From positions 1,550,001 through 1,614,000 of the forward strand of contig CAJQUN010000014.1 in NCBI GenBank assembly GCA_907163345.1: DNA of 64,000 nt. The letters run 5' to 3'. Position numbers and translations under genes: made by a program. This document shows positions 46,763 through 59,655 of this stretch, piece after piece; the first letter of the stretch is position 1, and each line of letters begins with the position of its first letter. Under the pieces are notes generated by a model. That model was not told the origin of the DNA. It was given only the letters and a program-made list of their open reading frames with translations, and ran no database searches. Source of the stretch: Haberlea rhodopensis. Lineage: Eukaryota > Streptophyta > Magnoliopsida > Lamiales > Gesneriaceae.

Positions 46763-46777
46763 GAATTGAAGTCCTTG

Positions 46778-47934
46778 AATATCTTGGTGTTTCCAGGGAC
46801 TGATATTTTGCAGAAACAGTTACTGAAAAAGGAGTTTTCATATGGTAAATAATTTAATTCATCTATGATTCATCAGTATTCTTCGGCAACTATTATTTGT
46901 GCTTCAAAATTCGTTTTGCATTCTATGTAAGATAAAGTTACGCTTTGTTTCTAATTATTTCTAAATTATACATTAAAAAAATAGTTCGCGATGTGTGGTC
47001 AAGATGTCATTGCGGCATCAAAGTAAACCCTGTTTCTGAAACATCGACATGTACTACTTTAGACAAAATCAATGGAGAATACACTCTTGCATCTTCGTCT
47101 TCGAAAGTCTTGCACTAGAAGCCATTGATAAGATTTAACCTGGACCTTGATCATCTGACAGTACCTGTCACGGAAAGTAAATCGACCTTGTTCATGTAAG
47201 CAACCTTTCCCTCTCTCCAGATGCCATAGCTGCCGCCAATGGATATACCATTGACTCCTCAACAATTATTGATATTGCTTGACGTTTCTACAGAGGATGC
47301 TGGGGAAAATATAAAATCCATTAAGCACGTTACCAAGAGGAACCATAATCTTAATACCTTTCTTGATTCCCCAAAGTTACCATCAATTTTTGGGACAACC
47401 CATTTGAATCTCGCATCCTGAATGAGGAACTTGCTTTCTGTTCTTTCATGCTTTGGCCTGCGACAGGACTGACTGTAGGCAACAAATACTGTAATTCGTG
47501 CCAACTTTCTTGGTGTTCACCTGTTTATCTTTTGGATTGAGAGTGTAAATATGTGTAATCATACATTTGGAATGATACTGTAATCTGTTCATCCTGTGAA
47601 TAAAAACATCTGGTTTTGGAATAAGAGGGATCCCTGCTTCATCTTCGAGGATATATTAGAAAAGAATATCCTGTAACATATGTCGGTGCAGTTTTCACAA
47701 AATTTAACATTGACCTCTCAAGTGAGTGAAAAAGCATTAGTTTTCATTGACTATTAGATTTCTAAAATGTTTAGCATGTTTTATTCCAAGAGATACTACC
47801 TCTTTTGGATTCTCCTCGCACATGATAGAATCATTTGGTCCACAAATCCATCTAATTGCCGCCCATCTGGGAGATGCGGTCGTGCTATATGCATCACAAA
47901 TCTTCAAGTTGGTGGCAATTTACTTCATGTGGTA
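46778..47934. other. Unrecognised region, possible minus-strand gene remnant
   Basis: The stretch 47640-47050 gives partial minus-strand reading frames (for example 47504-47259 with RITVFVAYSQSCRRPKHER). They lack a family motif I recognise and are broken by stops. It could be a decayed host gene or chance. Nothing else is seen. Confidence 0.3.
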
Positions 47935-48650
47935 TCGATAACGGGATATTTTACCTTATATGGTTTGTAAATATATATTTTTACCCTCTGTAGTATCGCG
48001 TATTGCCAATATGCACTTTACCCGGTGACAGACATGATTTTTGGGAGGGAGGGTAAAAAAATTTAGAATAAAATTTTAGGCTAAATAAATTTTAGGGGTC
48101 AAAGTATAATTTAAAGGGGCAAATGTATTTTTTTAATAGGCAAACTATAATTTTTAGGGTGAAATTGAATTGTTTTTTTAAAAAGAATTTCTAAGGTAAA
48201 TTTTTTTTCCGGGGTAAATGGCCCCCCTTGCCTCTTTACATCTGCCCCTGATTTTACCCCACGTTGATTGTAAATAGACAATTTACTACCCTTGATTTTT
48301 AAAATATGCATTTACCCCTGTAGTTTGTAAATATTTTTTTTTATCCTATGTGGTATCATTAAAGATACTTTACCTCAGTGGTTTGTACCCCCTGTGGTTT
48401 TCAAAATAGACAATTTGCCTCTTATGGTTTGCAAAATATAGCAATTCGGAGGAGATGCTTTGCACATTTACAAACCATATGAGGTAATTTATCTATTTTT
48501 ACAAGCTACACGAGGGTAAATTGCTCATTTTCAAACCAAATGAAGGTAAACTGTCTATTTAGAAAATCACAAGGACGTGAACTGCCTATTTTCAAAATAT
48601 AAAATGTGATCTGTCTATTTTAAAAACTACGAGGATTCATTACCAATAAC
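47935..48650. repeat. Inverted minisatellite of 'tttaccct..tggtttg' units
   Basis: Imperfect units of roughly 30-40 bp (core tggtttg...aatttacc or complement) occur first in one orientation (47940-48450) and then in the other (48460-48640). The turning point is near ggaggagatgc (48451-48461). The arms could fold back. A dispersed-repeat piece (48040-48255) is embedded. Confidence 0.6.
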
Positions 48651-48994
48651 CCCCAACTCTTCTATTAGCTTCATAAGATTATATCACAACAATTAAATAA
48701 TCTTCAAATACTAAAAAAGTAAAAATACATGATATGATTCATTGGACGATGACTATTTTTATATAAAAAGAAAATAAATATTTTTTAAAAAGTTAAATTT
48801 GTATTGGGCCTTTATCCACTACTACCGTTTTTTAAAATTGTTATTTGAGGATGTTATATCTGAATTTCTGGTACAGCAACTTTAGGGCAAAAAAGTAAGA
48901 ACTGCGATCCCTTGAGGCTTGAACACTCCTCCTTCCACGGAGGGCCACCAATAGCCGACATCCTCCGCCGCCCCAAAATCTCATCCGTCGGTAT

Positions 48995-51430
48995 ATGGAG
49001 TTTTCAATATCTCAACGTTCCCTCAACTGCTCCATCACATCCCAATCTCAACTTTATCGGTCAAGATTCCATCTTCAACGACGGGTTCTTCTCCCGGTAC
49101 ATCTTCCGCAGCGCCGCGTACAACCATTCTCCACACACTTCGGTACTTTTGTAATGGACTCCAAGATTCCTCGTGCCTTCGACGATAATGGTTATCCGCG
49201 GACGACAGCGGTTCAGGGTGGGTTGTTCTTTGCCTTCAGTTTCGCGTTTCTTTAGCTTTTTCTTGGTTTTGATGTCAAGATTGAATTTTTCTGCTGTTGA
49301 CTATGACTGGGAACATTAGGGGATAGAATTGGAGAGGTGAAGAGGGTTACGAAAGAGACTAACGTAAACGTGAAGATAAATTTGGATGGTAATGCTGTGG
49401 CTGAAAATGATACGGGGATTCCTTTTCTTGATCACATGTTAGATGTAAGTTTATGTATTTACTTATTGCTATTTTCGGTGAGACTTCAGTTGGCAGTGGT
49501 AGCTTAATCGTTTTGGCATATAACAAAAACAGAAAGACTTCAATAACCACTGATTAAGCAAGAAGCATCTAACACTTCCTGGAGTGAAAGTTGCTTGTGT
49601 CTATTCTGTTTCTTGAATATTCTCTAATGCATTCTTTGAGCATTTTTTCATGTTTATTTCAGCAACTCGCTTCGCATGGATTGCTCGATGTTAATGTCAA
49701 AGCCACCGGGGATATTCATATTGATGATCATCATACAAATGAAGATGTTGCCCTAGCCATTGGCACTGTAAGTTTCCATGGAACATGTCGATGTTTATCA
49801 ACTTTTTGCTTATTTTCTATTTCTAACTTATGGAACCCCTCCTCTTTATGTAACTCGTGGACATCATCTGAGTCTTGTATTTTATGTAGCAGTTTGATGC
49901 GCCTAAACTTATTGTTTAACTGGTGTCATTTGTTATGGATTCTTTAAATACGGGTCACTTCTGCTTGCTTTACTGAAAGTTTTTGTCAGTTGCTATTGAA
50001 ATCTATGTGAACAAGATTCATTATTTTGCAGGCTTTGCTGCAAGCACTTGGAGATAGAAAAGGAATAAACCGGTTTGGTGACTTCTCAGCTCCCCTTGAT
50101 GAAGCACTTATACATGTTTCACTGGTACGATACCATCAAGCTAATGTGACATTTACAAAAGGCTCTACATCATGAATACCTTTGCAAAGGCTATTTTAGT
50201 TGATTCGCCAATCTGGAGAGTAATTATTGTATTAAAAGAATATGAACAATGATTTTATTCGGATGAGTACCATTACGGTGTACACACCTCAGAGACATTC
50301 AAAGCTATCAGTTTCACATGCATTGAGAGGCAATATTAACTTGTAATAATGACACTGTTGGAATGTCATTCTGGTGTGGTTTCTCATCACATCTATGCCC
50401 CCTACTCTGTCTCAAGAACTTTTGGTATTCTACATTATAATTCATTTAAAAGAATTTTTTTTATAGGATTTATCTGGAAGGCCTCATCTAGGTTATGATC
50501 TACATATACCAACAGAGAGAGTTGGAACTTATGACACACAGGTATTCTATACTCTTACTATACGTTCGTCTGTTGGTTTTAATCTGTTGATCTGCTCACA
50601 TGCATTATGTTGCTAGATCGTTTTTTTGTAGTAGACTTATAATACCGACCTTTTTTGGTTGCGTGAAATCTTGTAAGAATGATATAATTTAGTTTGTTCT
50701 TCTCGCTGCGGTCCTTTTTCAATTGTTGACTCCGCTCCAACATTCGTTGTTTTTAGCTGGTGGAGCACTTCTTTCAGTCCTTGGTTAATACTTCTGGGAT
50801 GACTCTCCACATACGACAGGTAACAGTTTTTAACCCTTTAAATATATACCTTTTAAATATGGCACTTCTGACATTTCTTGTGCTAAAGTTCTGTCTGGAT
50901 AATAAAATTCGGAACACTGGTGTCACCGCCTCTCTCGATGAAAATTTTGACGTGTTGCCGATAGTTGCGTACCATTATAAATGGACATAGTGACCTCATT
51001 TTAGTATATTGTTTTGGTAATAACTGAGAAACTACTAGAACAATTAGGCCACTGTAATTGCTTTTTTGCTTTGGGGTTTGGGCTTATGCCTGCATTATTT
51101 CTACTTATCGTATTATTGGTTTTTCCCGAGTTATTTTTCGTAAAAATGATTGATATTGCATGGCAACAGCTCGCGGGCAAAAATTCTCACCACATTATTG
51201 AGGCAACCTTCAAAGCTTTTGCAAGGGCGCTTCGACAAGCAACAGAATATGACCCTAGGCGGCGGGGAAGCGTCCCAAGGTCTGTTGTAGTTTTAAATGA
51301 TGACACATTATAAGGATTTTAATATTTAAAACTGTTGGATGAATAATTCCTAGAAAAAAAGTTCATAATGCTAAACTCTATATGGGAATTCTCTATTTAC
51401 AGCTCGAAAGGCGTCCTATCGCGCAGCTGA
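48995..51430 (+). CDS. HISN5: Imidazoleglycerol-phosphate dehydratase, plastid (histidine biosynthesis)
   Basis: Eight exons join in frame: 48995-49217, 49320-49444, 49663-49767, 50032-50124, 50467-50541, 50757-50819, 51170-51279 and 51403-51430. The total is 822 bases, 273 residues. The enzyme removes water from imidazole glycerol phosphate to give imidazole acetol phosphate, step six of histidine synthesis, in plastids. The first about 75 residues are rich in Ser, Arg and Gln with few acids, like a transit peptide. Mature-enzyme motifs are GEVKRVTKETNV, FLDHMLDQLASHG, the manganese-binding DDHHTNED (His139, His140, Glu143), FGDFSAPLDEALIHVSLD, LVEHFFQSLVNTSG and HHIIEATFKAFARAL. It ends SSKGVLSRS. 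The start was chosen because it alone stays in frame with exon 2; another frame opens at 48912. No lesion was seen. Confidence 0.95.
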
Positions 51431-51711
51431 CACCCTTCACTAGTCACCCCAATTGTTGGATTGGCGTAAGCATTCATTAACATAAAAAATCGTCTTTATT
51501 TTCACATGGTGACTGTAATAGGATCTTTCTTATATGTGTCCCGTTATTTGCAGATCTTCGCAGTCATTGAATCATCAGTTTTGTGTATCAGCCAGGAGTC
51601 GGCATATTCATTCTTGGGGTGTTGGAGAGGTTACCAACTGTTCCAGTTATGGGTTTTTTAAGCTTGTATCTCTTTTTGTAACGATAAGTCATTGTAATTT
51701 ATAATTTGAAG

Positions 51712-51953
51712 CTAGGGATAAAATAAACATGAGATGATTAAAATAATGAGATGATGATAAATAATATAGTGTGATAAGTTATATGGTGTTTGATATGAAT
51801 TTTAAATTTTTAGATTAATTTTATTGTTTGTCGTAATGACTAAAATATTCTCACTAACTAGTGGAATGAATTTCAAATTTTGTAATAGTAAAAAAAATGT
51901 GTGAAGATATGTATGTCATTTTGCCACAAAGTTGAAATAAAATAAGATAAATA
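51712..51953. mobile_element. Truncated MITE copy
   Basis: It shares 'tgataagttatatggtgtttg' and neighbouring words with the MITE at 39088-39495. Its far end is missing where the copia LTR begins. Confidence 0.5.
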
Positions 51954-54191
51954 TGATCGTACTAACAGGGAATTATCTTCTCAAATCATTTGAAGATCTA
52001 ATCATATACCCAAATCAAGATGTAAATATATTATTGTGATTGACTGTATCAAGGAATGATCTTGTAAATATTCTGCATGATTTTGTAACCTCGATTAAAG
52101 AGGCACAGTGGCAAGAAATACAAGCGAATTATTTTCCATAAAATCAAAGATTTTATATGGTATCAGAAGTCCTCTTCTCCAACGAGATTATATTCGATCC
52201 TATTTCTTTTTTTTTTCTTCCCTGTGTATCATTCGCTCAACACCATGTCCGATACCTCTGAAAATACCATTCTCACTTCACACACAGAACCGTCACCCAT
52301 GGTTGCTGTCCCAATAACAACCCACCAACACCTCCATATCCGACTCACTTCGTCTAATTTTCCTTCATGGCGAGCACAAATAATCACCCTATTCAATGGT
52401 TTCAACCTCACAGGTTTTCTAGATGGCTCGTTAACCTGTCCGGATCGTGGGTCCTCATTTGCACCCTCTCCAGCGTTCATGTCTTGGTTTCAACAAGACC
52501 AACTTATACTGGCAGCCTTCTTCGGATCTCTTGCGGCTGATATTCTACCTCTTGTCTCCTCCGCAACCACCTTTGCTGCCGCATGGAACACCTTAACCAG
52601 GTTATTTGCGAACAACTCTCACGCTCGCTTAATGCAAACTAAAGACGATCTTGCTCGTGCTACTCTTGGCAATCAGTCTGTAAGCATCTTTCTCCAACAA
52701 ATTAAATCTAAGACGGACTAACTCGCCATTATCGACAAGCCTATCTCCAACGACACATCACGTTGTATGTGCTTAATGGTCTTGGCCACACTTACCGAGA
52801 AATTGTCACTCCAATTCGAGCACGGGAGACATCTTTACGTTTGAGGAGCTTCACGATTTATTGGTCGCACACGAATTATATCTTCGCCGCCTTGATTCAA
52901 CCACATCTTCTCTTGTTGTATCTGCTAATAATGTTCACTAATCGCAGCAACTCTCTGCAGATCCAGCAGCCTCGCAGCACTTCTCAATCCCATCGTGGTC
53001 GCAATGGTTCATCCACTCGTGGTTCGAATCGCTATCGTCATAATCATAACCCATCCTGACAACCTCAGCAGCCCCAGCAATGCCCCGCTGTTCTTTGTCA
53101 ACTTTGTGGTCACCCGGGCCACATTGCCCCATATTGCCGCAAGTTCTTTGCCACGTCTAACTTCGCCCAATCACCCACGGGTCATTATCCTACCACGGGC
53201 ACCGGCTATCCACCCTCCACCTCTGCTATGAATTTGCTGAGTCCATGGCTTATGGATTCTGGTGCCACTCACAACCTCACTGCTGATTTGAACAATTTGA
53301 CTATTCATTACGAGTATGATGGCACAAATGAAGTCCAAATCGCTGATGGATCCGGACTTCTAATTACTCACACGGGTACCGCCACTATTCTGTTTCCCCC
53401 TCGTAATTTACATTGCATAATGTCCTATGTGTATCGTCTGCTCGTCAGAACCTATTATCCGTGCATCAATTCACGAAGGCTAATAATGTTTCTGATGAAT
53501 TTTTCCCCTCTCATTGCCATGTGAAGGACCTGTTCACGGGGGCGCCTCCGGCCAACGGAACTTGTGAGAATGTTGTCTATCATATTCGCCCGCCATCCTC
53601 TCATACCGCCAATTCTGCTCAGCTTGGTGTCTGTGCATCTACCTCTACATGGCATGCTCGCCTAGGACATCTGTCTCCACGGACCAGGTCTTTTGTTATT
53701 TCTCATTTTAAGTTACCAATTTCTGCAAAGCAGACAACGACTGACCGTTTTTGTGATTCTTGCAAGATTAATAAATATGAGTAATTACCCTTTAACAAAA
53801 CATCTCTTATTGACTTGCATCCATTGCAGTATATTTATGTTGATGTGTGGGGTCCTGCTTCTGTACCCTCGACTGATGGTTTTCGTTATTACTTATTATT
53901 CGTCGATTATTATAGCAAATATTGATGGCTATTTCCTATGACTGTCAAGTGGCAGGTTACGTCTATCTTCCAGCAATTTAAAGTTCTGGTTGAAAAACAG
54001 TTTGGGTATTCTATAAAGAACTTGTACATTGATAATGGAGGCGAATTCACAGCCCTTCGACCTTTTCTTATTGCCAATGGTGTGAGCTGGCTTACTACAG
54101 CCCCTCACACACCACAACAACATGGTACAGCTGAACGCCGTCATTGCCACATTCTTACCACTGGACGCACCTTATTCCATTATGCGCACCT
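51954..54191 (+). mobile_element. Ty1/copia element, 5' part, truncated by Tekay insertion
   Basis: A short LTR (about 51954-52155; start uncertain) is followed by the primer site tggtatcaga at 52158-52167, then gag, zinc knuckle, protease, pre-integrase and integrase remnants. The element is cut at 54191 by the Tekay LTR. Integrase and gag features suggest the Ale/Retrofit group (inference). The remainder should lie beyond the right edge of the window. Confidence 0.75.
52242..54190 (+). pseudogene. Copia gag-PR-INT polyprotein remnant
   Basis: Gag starts at ATG 52242 (LTSSNFPSWRAQIITLFNGF) and stops at 52721. A CCHC knuckle (CQLCGHPGHIAPYC, from 53096) and the protease motif WLMDSGATHNLT lie in one frame up to 53524. 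Pre-integrase is at 53413-53784 (STWHARLGHLSPRT). The integrase core is at 53938-54190 (YIDNGGEFTALRPF, APHTPQQHGTAERR). Several frameshifts and stops separate these parts, so no functional polyprotein is made. Confidence 0.82.
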
Positions 54192-56153
54192 TGTGAGGGC
54201 CCAATCCTAATAATGTGATTAGTTATCACACAATTATAATTATAGCGTAAACAGCGGAAGATTTGTTTAACATTTAGTAACATGTGGCCCTAAAAATTTC
54301 GGCATGACCTCGTCGCACGAGAAACATACCACCAATACCAATAGTCAAAATATATATAGATACCATCAGTTTCATCTCCATCAACACAAATCAAACTATG
54401 AAACACATATCCATACTGAGCAACATAAACTAAATATACATAAACTCCCTACACTCCAGAGACACACCCCTGGTACATATACAGCTGGGATAAGGAGGAA
54501 AATAAACCTCTCAAGTGTGGCTCCCACCGGATGTGTACTCTCTGGGGTTCTGGCCACCTGTACTACCTGCCATTGTCCACACACAAAGACAACAACAACC
54601 CCCCTTGGGGGTGAGCAAAAGCCCAATATGGAACGTTCATGGAATATACATCATGTATCTATAAAATGATATATGAAATGAAATGCAATGCATGTCATGT
54701 CATGTCGGTATCATACACCCATCCACTGGGTATCTCGGAGCCAATAAATGAAAGTCCAAATACTACATAGCTAAGCTCGAGCATGTCAAGCAAAGGAATG
54801 TCTATATGGTGCGTCGTCAAAGCGTCACCGCATCCCAGCTCTTGACATCAGATCATATCATACAGATGACGTCAGCAAGGCGCCACCTTATATCAGTCTC
54901 AATAAATAGGGATAATCCAGAGGATGACGTCGGCAAACGCCACCAATCCCCATATCAACAAATCATAGCAATCATAAGGGCCACGAATCCCTATGCCTTT
55001 CAGGCCACTTAATGCCAGTCATAGTACCGTGTACAACCCTTATGATTGATCGAATCCAAAATAATAGGGTATCAAAGAATCGTAGCTCAACATGTATGTC
55101 ATGCATCGATGTATGTATAAAAACTAATGTGTGTTAACAAAACATTTATTTTCATACATCGATGTGCAATTATGAATGCCATGAATGCCACATAATTTAA
55201 ATAAAATCACGTAGCCACATAAAATCAAGTAATTCACAGAAGTCGTCAAATCATATACCAACTGATACAGATACATGTTGTACCTTTACTTCTCGATATC
55301 TGAGGGTCGACTTGAGCTGGTAGAGTCGATGTATTCACTGTATATTAATGAAATTCACAATTCACTAAATTACTCATTAAACATTGGTTATCAATTGTAG
55401 TCATAGCTGAACCAATTTAAATTTATTTTTACTAATTATAGTCCAAATTAACTGGTAATTATCGAAGCAAAGTCGGAAAAATCGGATATCAAATTTTACC
55501 CAAAATTGCACACAGTTCACGCACGGTTTTCTTCCGATTCCGGCGAGCTCCGGCGGCTTTATGGGCGGCGACCGGTTCATAAACCTTCGTCCAGGTGAGG
55601 AGAAGAGATTCGGTGTATTGCTTCGTCCAATTGGTTGTAAACTCGAAGAAATCGAATCAAAAGCTCAGAAACCCTAATCTTCACGATCTCGTCTGTTCCA
55701 GGGTAAAATCGAACACCTTTTCGAACACCAAAGTTTGATTATCTGGTATGTAAATGTGCGCCTGAGAGTTAGGAACACGGTGGTAGGTCGGTCTCGTCGA
55801 GAGGTGATCGGACGACGGCGAACGGAGCGGATAAGTACACGGCGGTCGGTGAATCGCGCTGAAACTGTGTGTTTTCGCACCTTTTAGTAGGTGTCCGCGA
55901 CTGTGTGTTTTTGAATGTGTTTACTGTATGTTTTACGTCCTACATCGATATATATTAATTCCCGACCAATTATGAACATCGGGGTGTCACCGGTGTACTG
56001 GTGCATGTACATTTCATGTACAGTTCACACCTGACTTCGTGTCACTACTTCAATCACAAAATGAAATCTCATTTTAATACAAATTTTATATTTACTAAAT
56101 TAATTAAACAAAATTAAATGTAATTAACGTTAATCGAACATCGGGGCATCACA
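54192..56153 (-). repeat. Tekay 3' LTR (1962 bp)
   Basis: Bounded by copia sequence on the left and the polypurine tract on the right. It ends (plus strand) gggcatcaca. It contains the perfect palindrome CCCCCTTGGGGG-like word near 54599-54611, which has a counterpart (cccccacacgggg) in the non-autonomous element's LTR. Confidence 0.9.
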
Positions 56154-56165
56154 TTTCTCCCCCAC
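56154..56165 (-). other. Polypurine tract of the Tekay element
   Basis: gtgggggagaaa on the minus strand, immediately before the 3' LTR. Confidence 0.8.
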
Positions 56166-56229
56166 TAGAAAAGATTTCGTCCCGAAATCTCCAGCTTACA
56201 AACTTATTACAGTACAAGCACATATCATA

Positions 56230-59200
56230 TCACCAGTCATAATACATATCAAAACTAAATTCAGAATACGGATCAGAATATAGACTCGTATACATGGAAT
56301 ACAATGGAACAGAATCAAACAAATGTGGATAAGATTCTCGCATCTTGCTTTCCAATTCCCACGTTGATTCTTCCACGCCATGTCGTGTCCATTGTACTCG
56401 TACCAACGGAATAGATTTGTTACGCAATACTTTCTCCTTCCGATCCAAAATGCAAACGGGATGTTCAACATAGCATAACGAAGGATCAAGTTCAACCTCA
56501 TCAGGCTGAAGTACGTGTGCTGGATCAGGTTCATATTTCCGTAACATAGAAACATGAAATACATCGTGAATGGCGGATAAGGCTGGAGGTAATGCCAACC
56601 GATAAGAAAGATCTCCAACTCGATCAAGAATCTCATATGGGCCAACATATCGAGGTGATAGTTTGCCTCGCATACCAAAACGAACAGTGCCTCGAAATGG
56701 AGATATTTTCAGAAATACACGATCACCTTTCTGAAATTCTAAGGGTCGTCTTCGCTTGTTAGCATAACTTGCTTGACGATCCTGTGCGGTCTTCATACGC
56801 TGTCTAATTAACTGAACTTTTTCATTCATTTTTTGTATCATATCAGGTCCAGTCAATTGTTTTTCACCAATTTCTTCCCAGAATAAAGGTGATCTACATC
56901 GTCTTCCATATAATGCTTCAAACGGTGCCATACCAATGCTCGTCTGGTAACTATTATTATAAGAAAATTCCACCAACGGTAAAGCTTCGTGCCAACCAAC
57001 ATTAAAATCCATCACCACAGCGCGTAGCATATCTTCAAGAGTTTGAATAGTACGCTCAGTTTGGCCATCAGTCTGAGGATGATAAGCAGTACTCATTGCC
57101 AAACGCGTACCCATAGCATCTTGAAAACTACTCCAGAATTTAGAAATAAACCTGGGATCACGATCAGAAACAATTGAGACAGGTACACCATGCAGTCTCA
57201 CAATATTCTCGATATACAATCGAGCCATTTTCTTATACGGAAAAGTCCGCTCATATGGAATGAAATGTGCAGATTTAGAAAGTCGATCAATAATAACCCA
57301 AATAGCATCACAACCTCCGGATGATCGAGGAAGATGGGTTACAAAATCCATAGCAATATGTTCCCAATTCCATTTGGGAATTTCAAGACTATGAAGTAAC
57401 CATCCAGGTTTCATTCGTTCGGCTTTTATCTGTTGACAAACTAAACATTTGGAAATAAATTCAGCTATATCCTTCTTCATACGTCTCCACCAGAATTGGG
57501 GTCTTAGAGTCATATACATCTTTCGGCCTCTAGGGTGGATACTATATTTGCTACAACGGGCTTCACGAAGAAGAGCAGATGTCAAATCAGAATTATCAGG
57601 AACAACCAACCGACCATTAAGTCGTAAGGAACCATCAGAAGATATCTGAAAGCCAGAAGGATGTCCTGCAGACACAAGTTCTTTAGATTTCCGAGTTTGA
57701 GAATCATTTCGTTGGGCTTTCTTGATTTTAGAAATCAATTTCGGCTCAATCTGTAATGCAGAAACAGTGACAGAAGTCCCATGTGAGTGAAAAGTCCAAC
57801 TAGAAGTACATATATCATCATGTACTTTAGCGATATGAACAGAAACTAGAACAGAATCATGAACTTTACGACTAAGGGCATCCGCGGTAACGTTTACTTG
57901 TCCAGGGTGATAGTGAATCTCACAATCAAAATCTTTCAACAAATCCATCCACCGACATTGCCTCATATTAAGATCAGATTGAGAGAATAGATATGTCAAG
58001 CTCTTGTGGTCCGAATAAATAACAAACTTTCCCCCGTATAAGTAATGGCGCCAAATTTTTAAAGCAAAAACAATTGCTGCCAATTCTAAATCATGTACGG
58101 GATATTTATTTTCATGAGATTTCAGTTGGCGAGACGCATAAGCAACCACTCGGCCATGTTGCATCAATACACAGCCCAAACCTTTTAAAGACGCATCTGT
58201 GCATACCACATATCCTCCGGTACCTGAAGGAATAGTAAGTACAGGTGCAGTGGTCAGTCTCGTCTTTAGTTCAAGAAAACTTGCTTCACACTCATCTGAC
58301 CAAATAAATTTCTGATTTTTCTATGTCAGTTGAGTAATAGGTTTAGCAATTTTTGAAAAACCTTTAATAAAACGACGATAATAACCAGCTAAACCCATTA
58401 AACTTCGGACCTCGGGAACATTGGTAGGTCTTGGCCAGTTTAACACTGCTTCAACCTTAGTTGGATCAACAGAAATACCATGTTGAGAAATAACGTGGCC
58501 CAAGAATACCACCTTGTCCATCCAGAATTCACATTTGGACAATTTGGCATAAAGATGTTTAGTGCGGAGAGTTTGAAGTACCAACTTCAAATGTTCAGTA
58601 TGCTCCTCTTTGGATTTCGAATAGACAAGAATATCATCAATAAAGACGATAACAAATCGATCCAAGAAATCCCGAAAAACGCGATTCATTAAATCCATAA
58701 AGACTGCAGGAGCATTAGTGAGACCAAATGGCATGACCAAAAATTCATAATGACCATACCTAGTACGAAAAGCAGTATTAGATACATCTTCCTCTCGAAC
58801 ACGCACTTGATGATATCCAGAACGAAGATCAATTTTTGAGTAAATAGAAGTGCCTTGAAGTTGATCGAATAAATCATCAATACGAGGCAATGGATACTTA
58901 TTTTTCACAGTTGCCCGATTCAATTTCCTATAATCGATGCACATTCGCATAGTACCATCTTTCTTTCGAACAAAATGAACTGGAGCTCCCCAAGGCGATA
59001 CACTCGGTCGAATATATCCTTTATCGAGAAGATCATATAATTGATCTTTTAATTCTTTCAATTCCAATGGTGCCATACGATAAGGAGCTTTGGAAATAGG
59101 TGCAGTACCCGTAACAAGATCAATACTGAATTCAACTTCTCGATGAGGAGGAAAACCAGGAATCTCACCGGGAAAGACATCAGGAAATTCTTTTACTACA

Positions 59201-59655
59201 GGAATATCAGATAAAGATGGCTCCGTTTTCGATATATCAATAGCATAGATAAGAAAACCCTCATTCCCGCTACATAAAAGTCGGGACATTTCAAGAGACG
59301 ATATCAATGGGATTTTGGCTTGGGAACCCTTGCCATAGAAATTCCACTTGGGTCCATCAACTGGTCGAAATCAAACTACCCCATGACAACAATCAACAGT
59401 AGCTCGATTGGTAGAGAGAACATCCATGCCAACAATGCAATCAAAGTCGTGCATAGGGAGGACAATCAAATTTAAGAATAGAACATTATCCTCATATATT
59501 AACACACAATTATGCACAACCTGCTCAGACAAAATTATTCTCCCTACTGGTGTGGATATCGATAAGGTATTATCTAATGAAGTACATATAATATCATGCG
59601 ATGCCACAAATGCATGCGATATGAATGAGTGAGATACTCCTATATCAAATAACAC
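56230..59655 (-). pseudogene. Tekay pol: protease, RT, RNase H, integrase, chromodomain-like end
   Basis: One frame on the minus strand, interrupted twice. Protease is at 59655-59371; its active site reads DIGVSHSFI instead of DTG, so it is probably inactive, and it stops at TGA 59373-59371. RT is at 59307-58321 (WGAPVHFVRKKDGTMRMCID, VMPFGLTNAPAVFMDLMN, catalytic FIDDILVYS) and ends at TAG 58323-58321. RNase H starts at 58209 (VCTDASLKGLGCVLMQ). Integrase follows (CLVCQQIKAERMKP, VSDRDPRFISKFW, TAYHPQTDGQTER). The end has a GPYEI region and a chromodomain-like segment (PLVRVQWTRHGVEESTWELE), which in chromoviruses directs insertion to heterochromatin. Both stops look like single-base changes. 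Confidence 0.9.

Larger units (their letters stand above)
41029..46777 (-). mobile_element. Decayed Ty1/copia retrotransposon, minus strand
   Basis: From right to left on the minus strand: a short 5' LTR remnant (about 46748-46777, tgttatagccttcaag), a degenerate initiator-Met-like primer site, gag, pre-integrase, integrase, RT and RNase H, then a purine tract (ccaaggtggagatt, near 41405) and a 3' LTR (about 41029-41399). The 16-bp LTR end motif is shared by both sides, but the 5' LTR does not extend further. A solo Athila-like LTR (44972-46480) interrupts gag. Motifs resemble the Tork/Tnt1 group; lineage is inferred. Confidence 0.8.

Noticed and set aside
48912..49154. Alternative HISN5 start in another frame
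   Set aside because: It cannot join exon 2 in frame, whereas the frame from 48995 gives a normal-length enzyme.
54304..54669. A 121-codon frame duplicated at 62524-62889
   Set aside because: It is in the Tekay LTRs, on the strand opposite the element, with no recognised motif.
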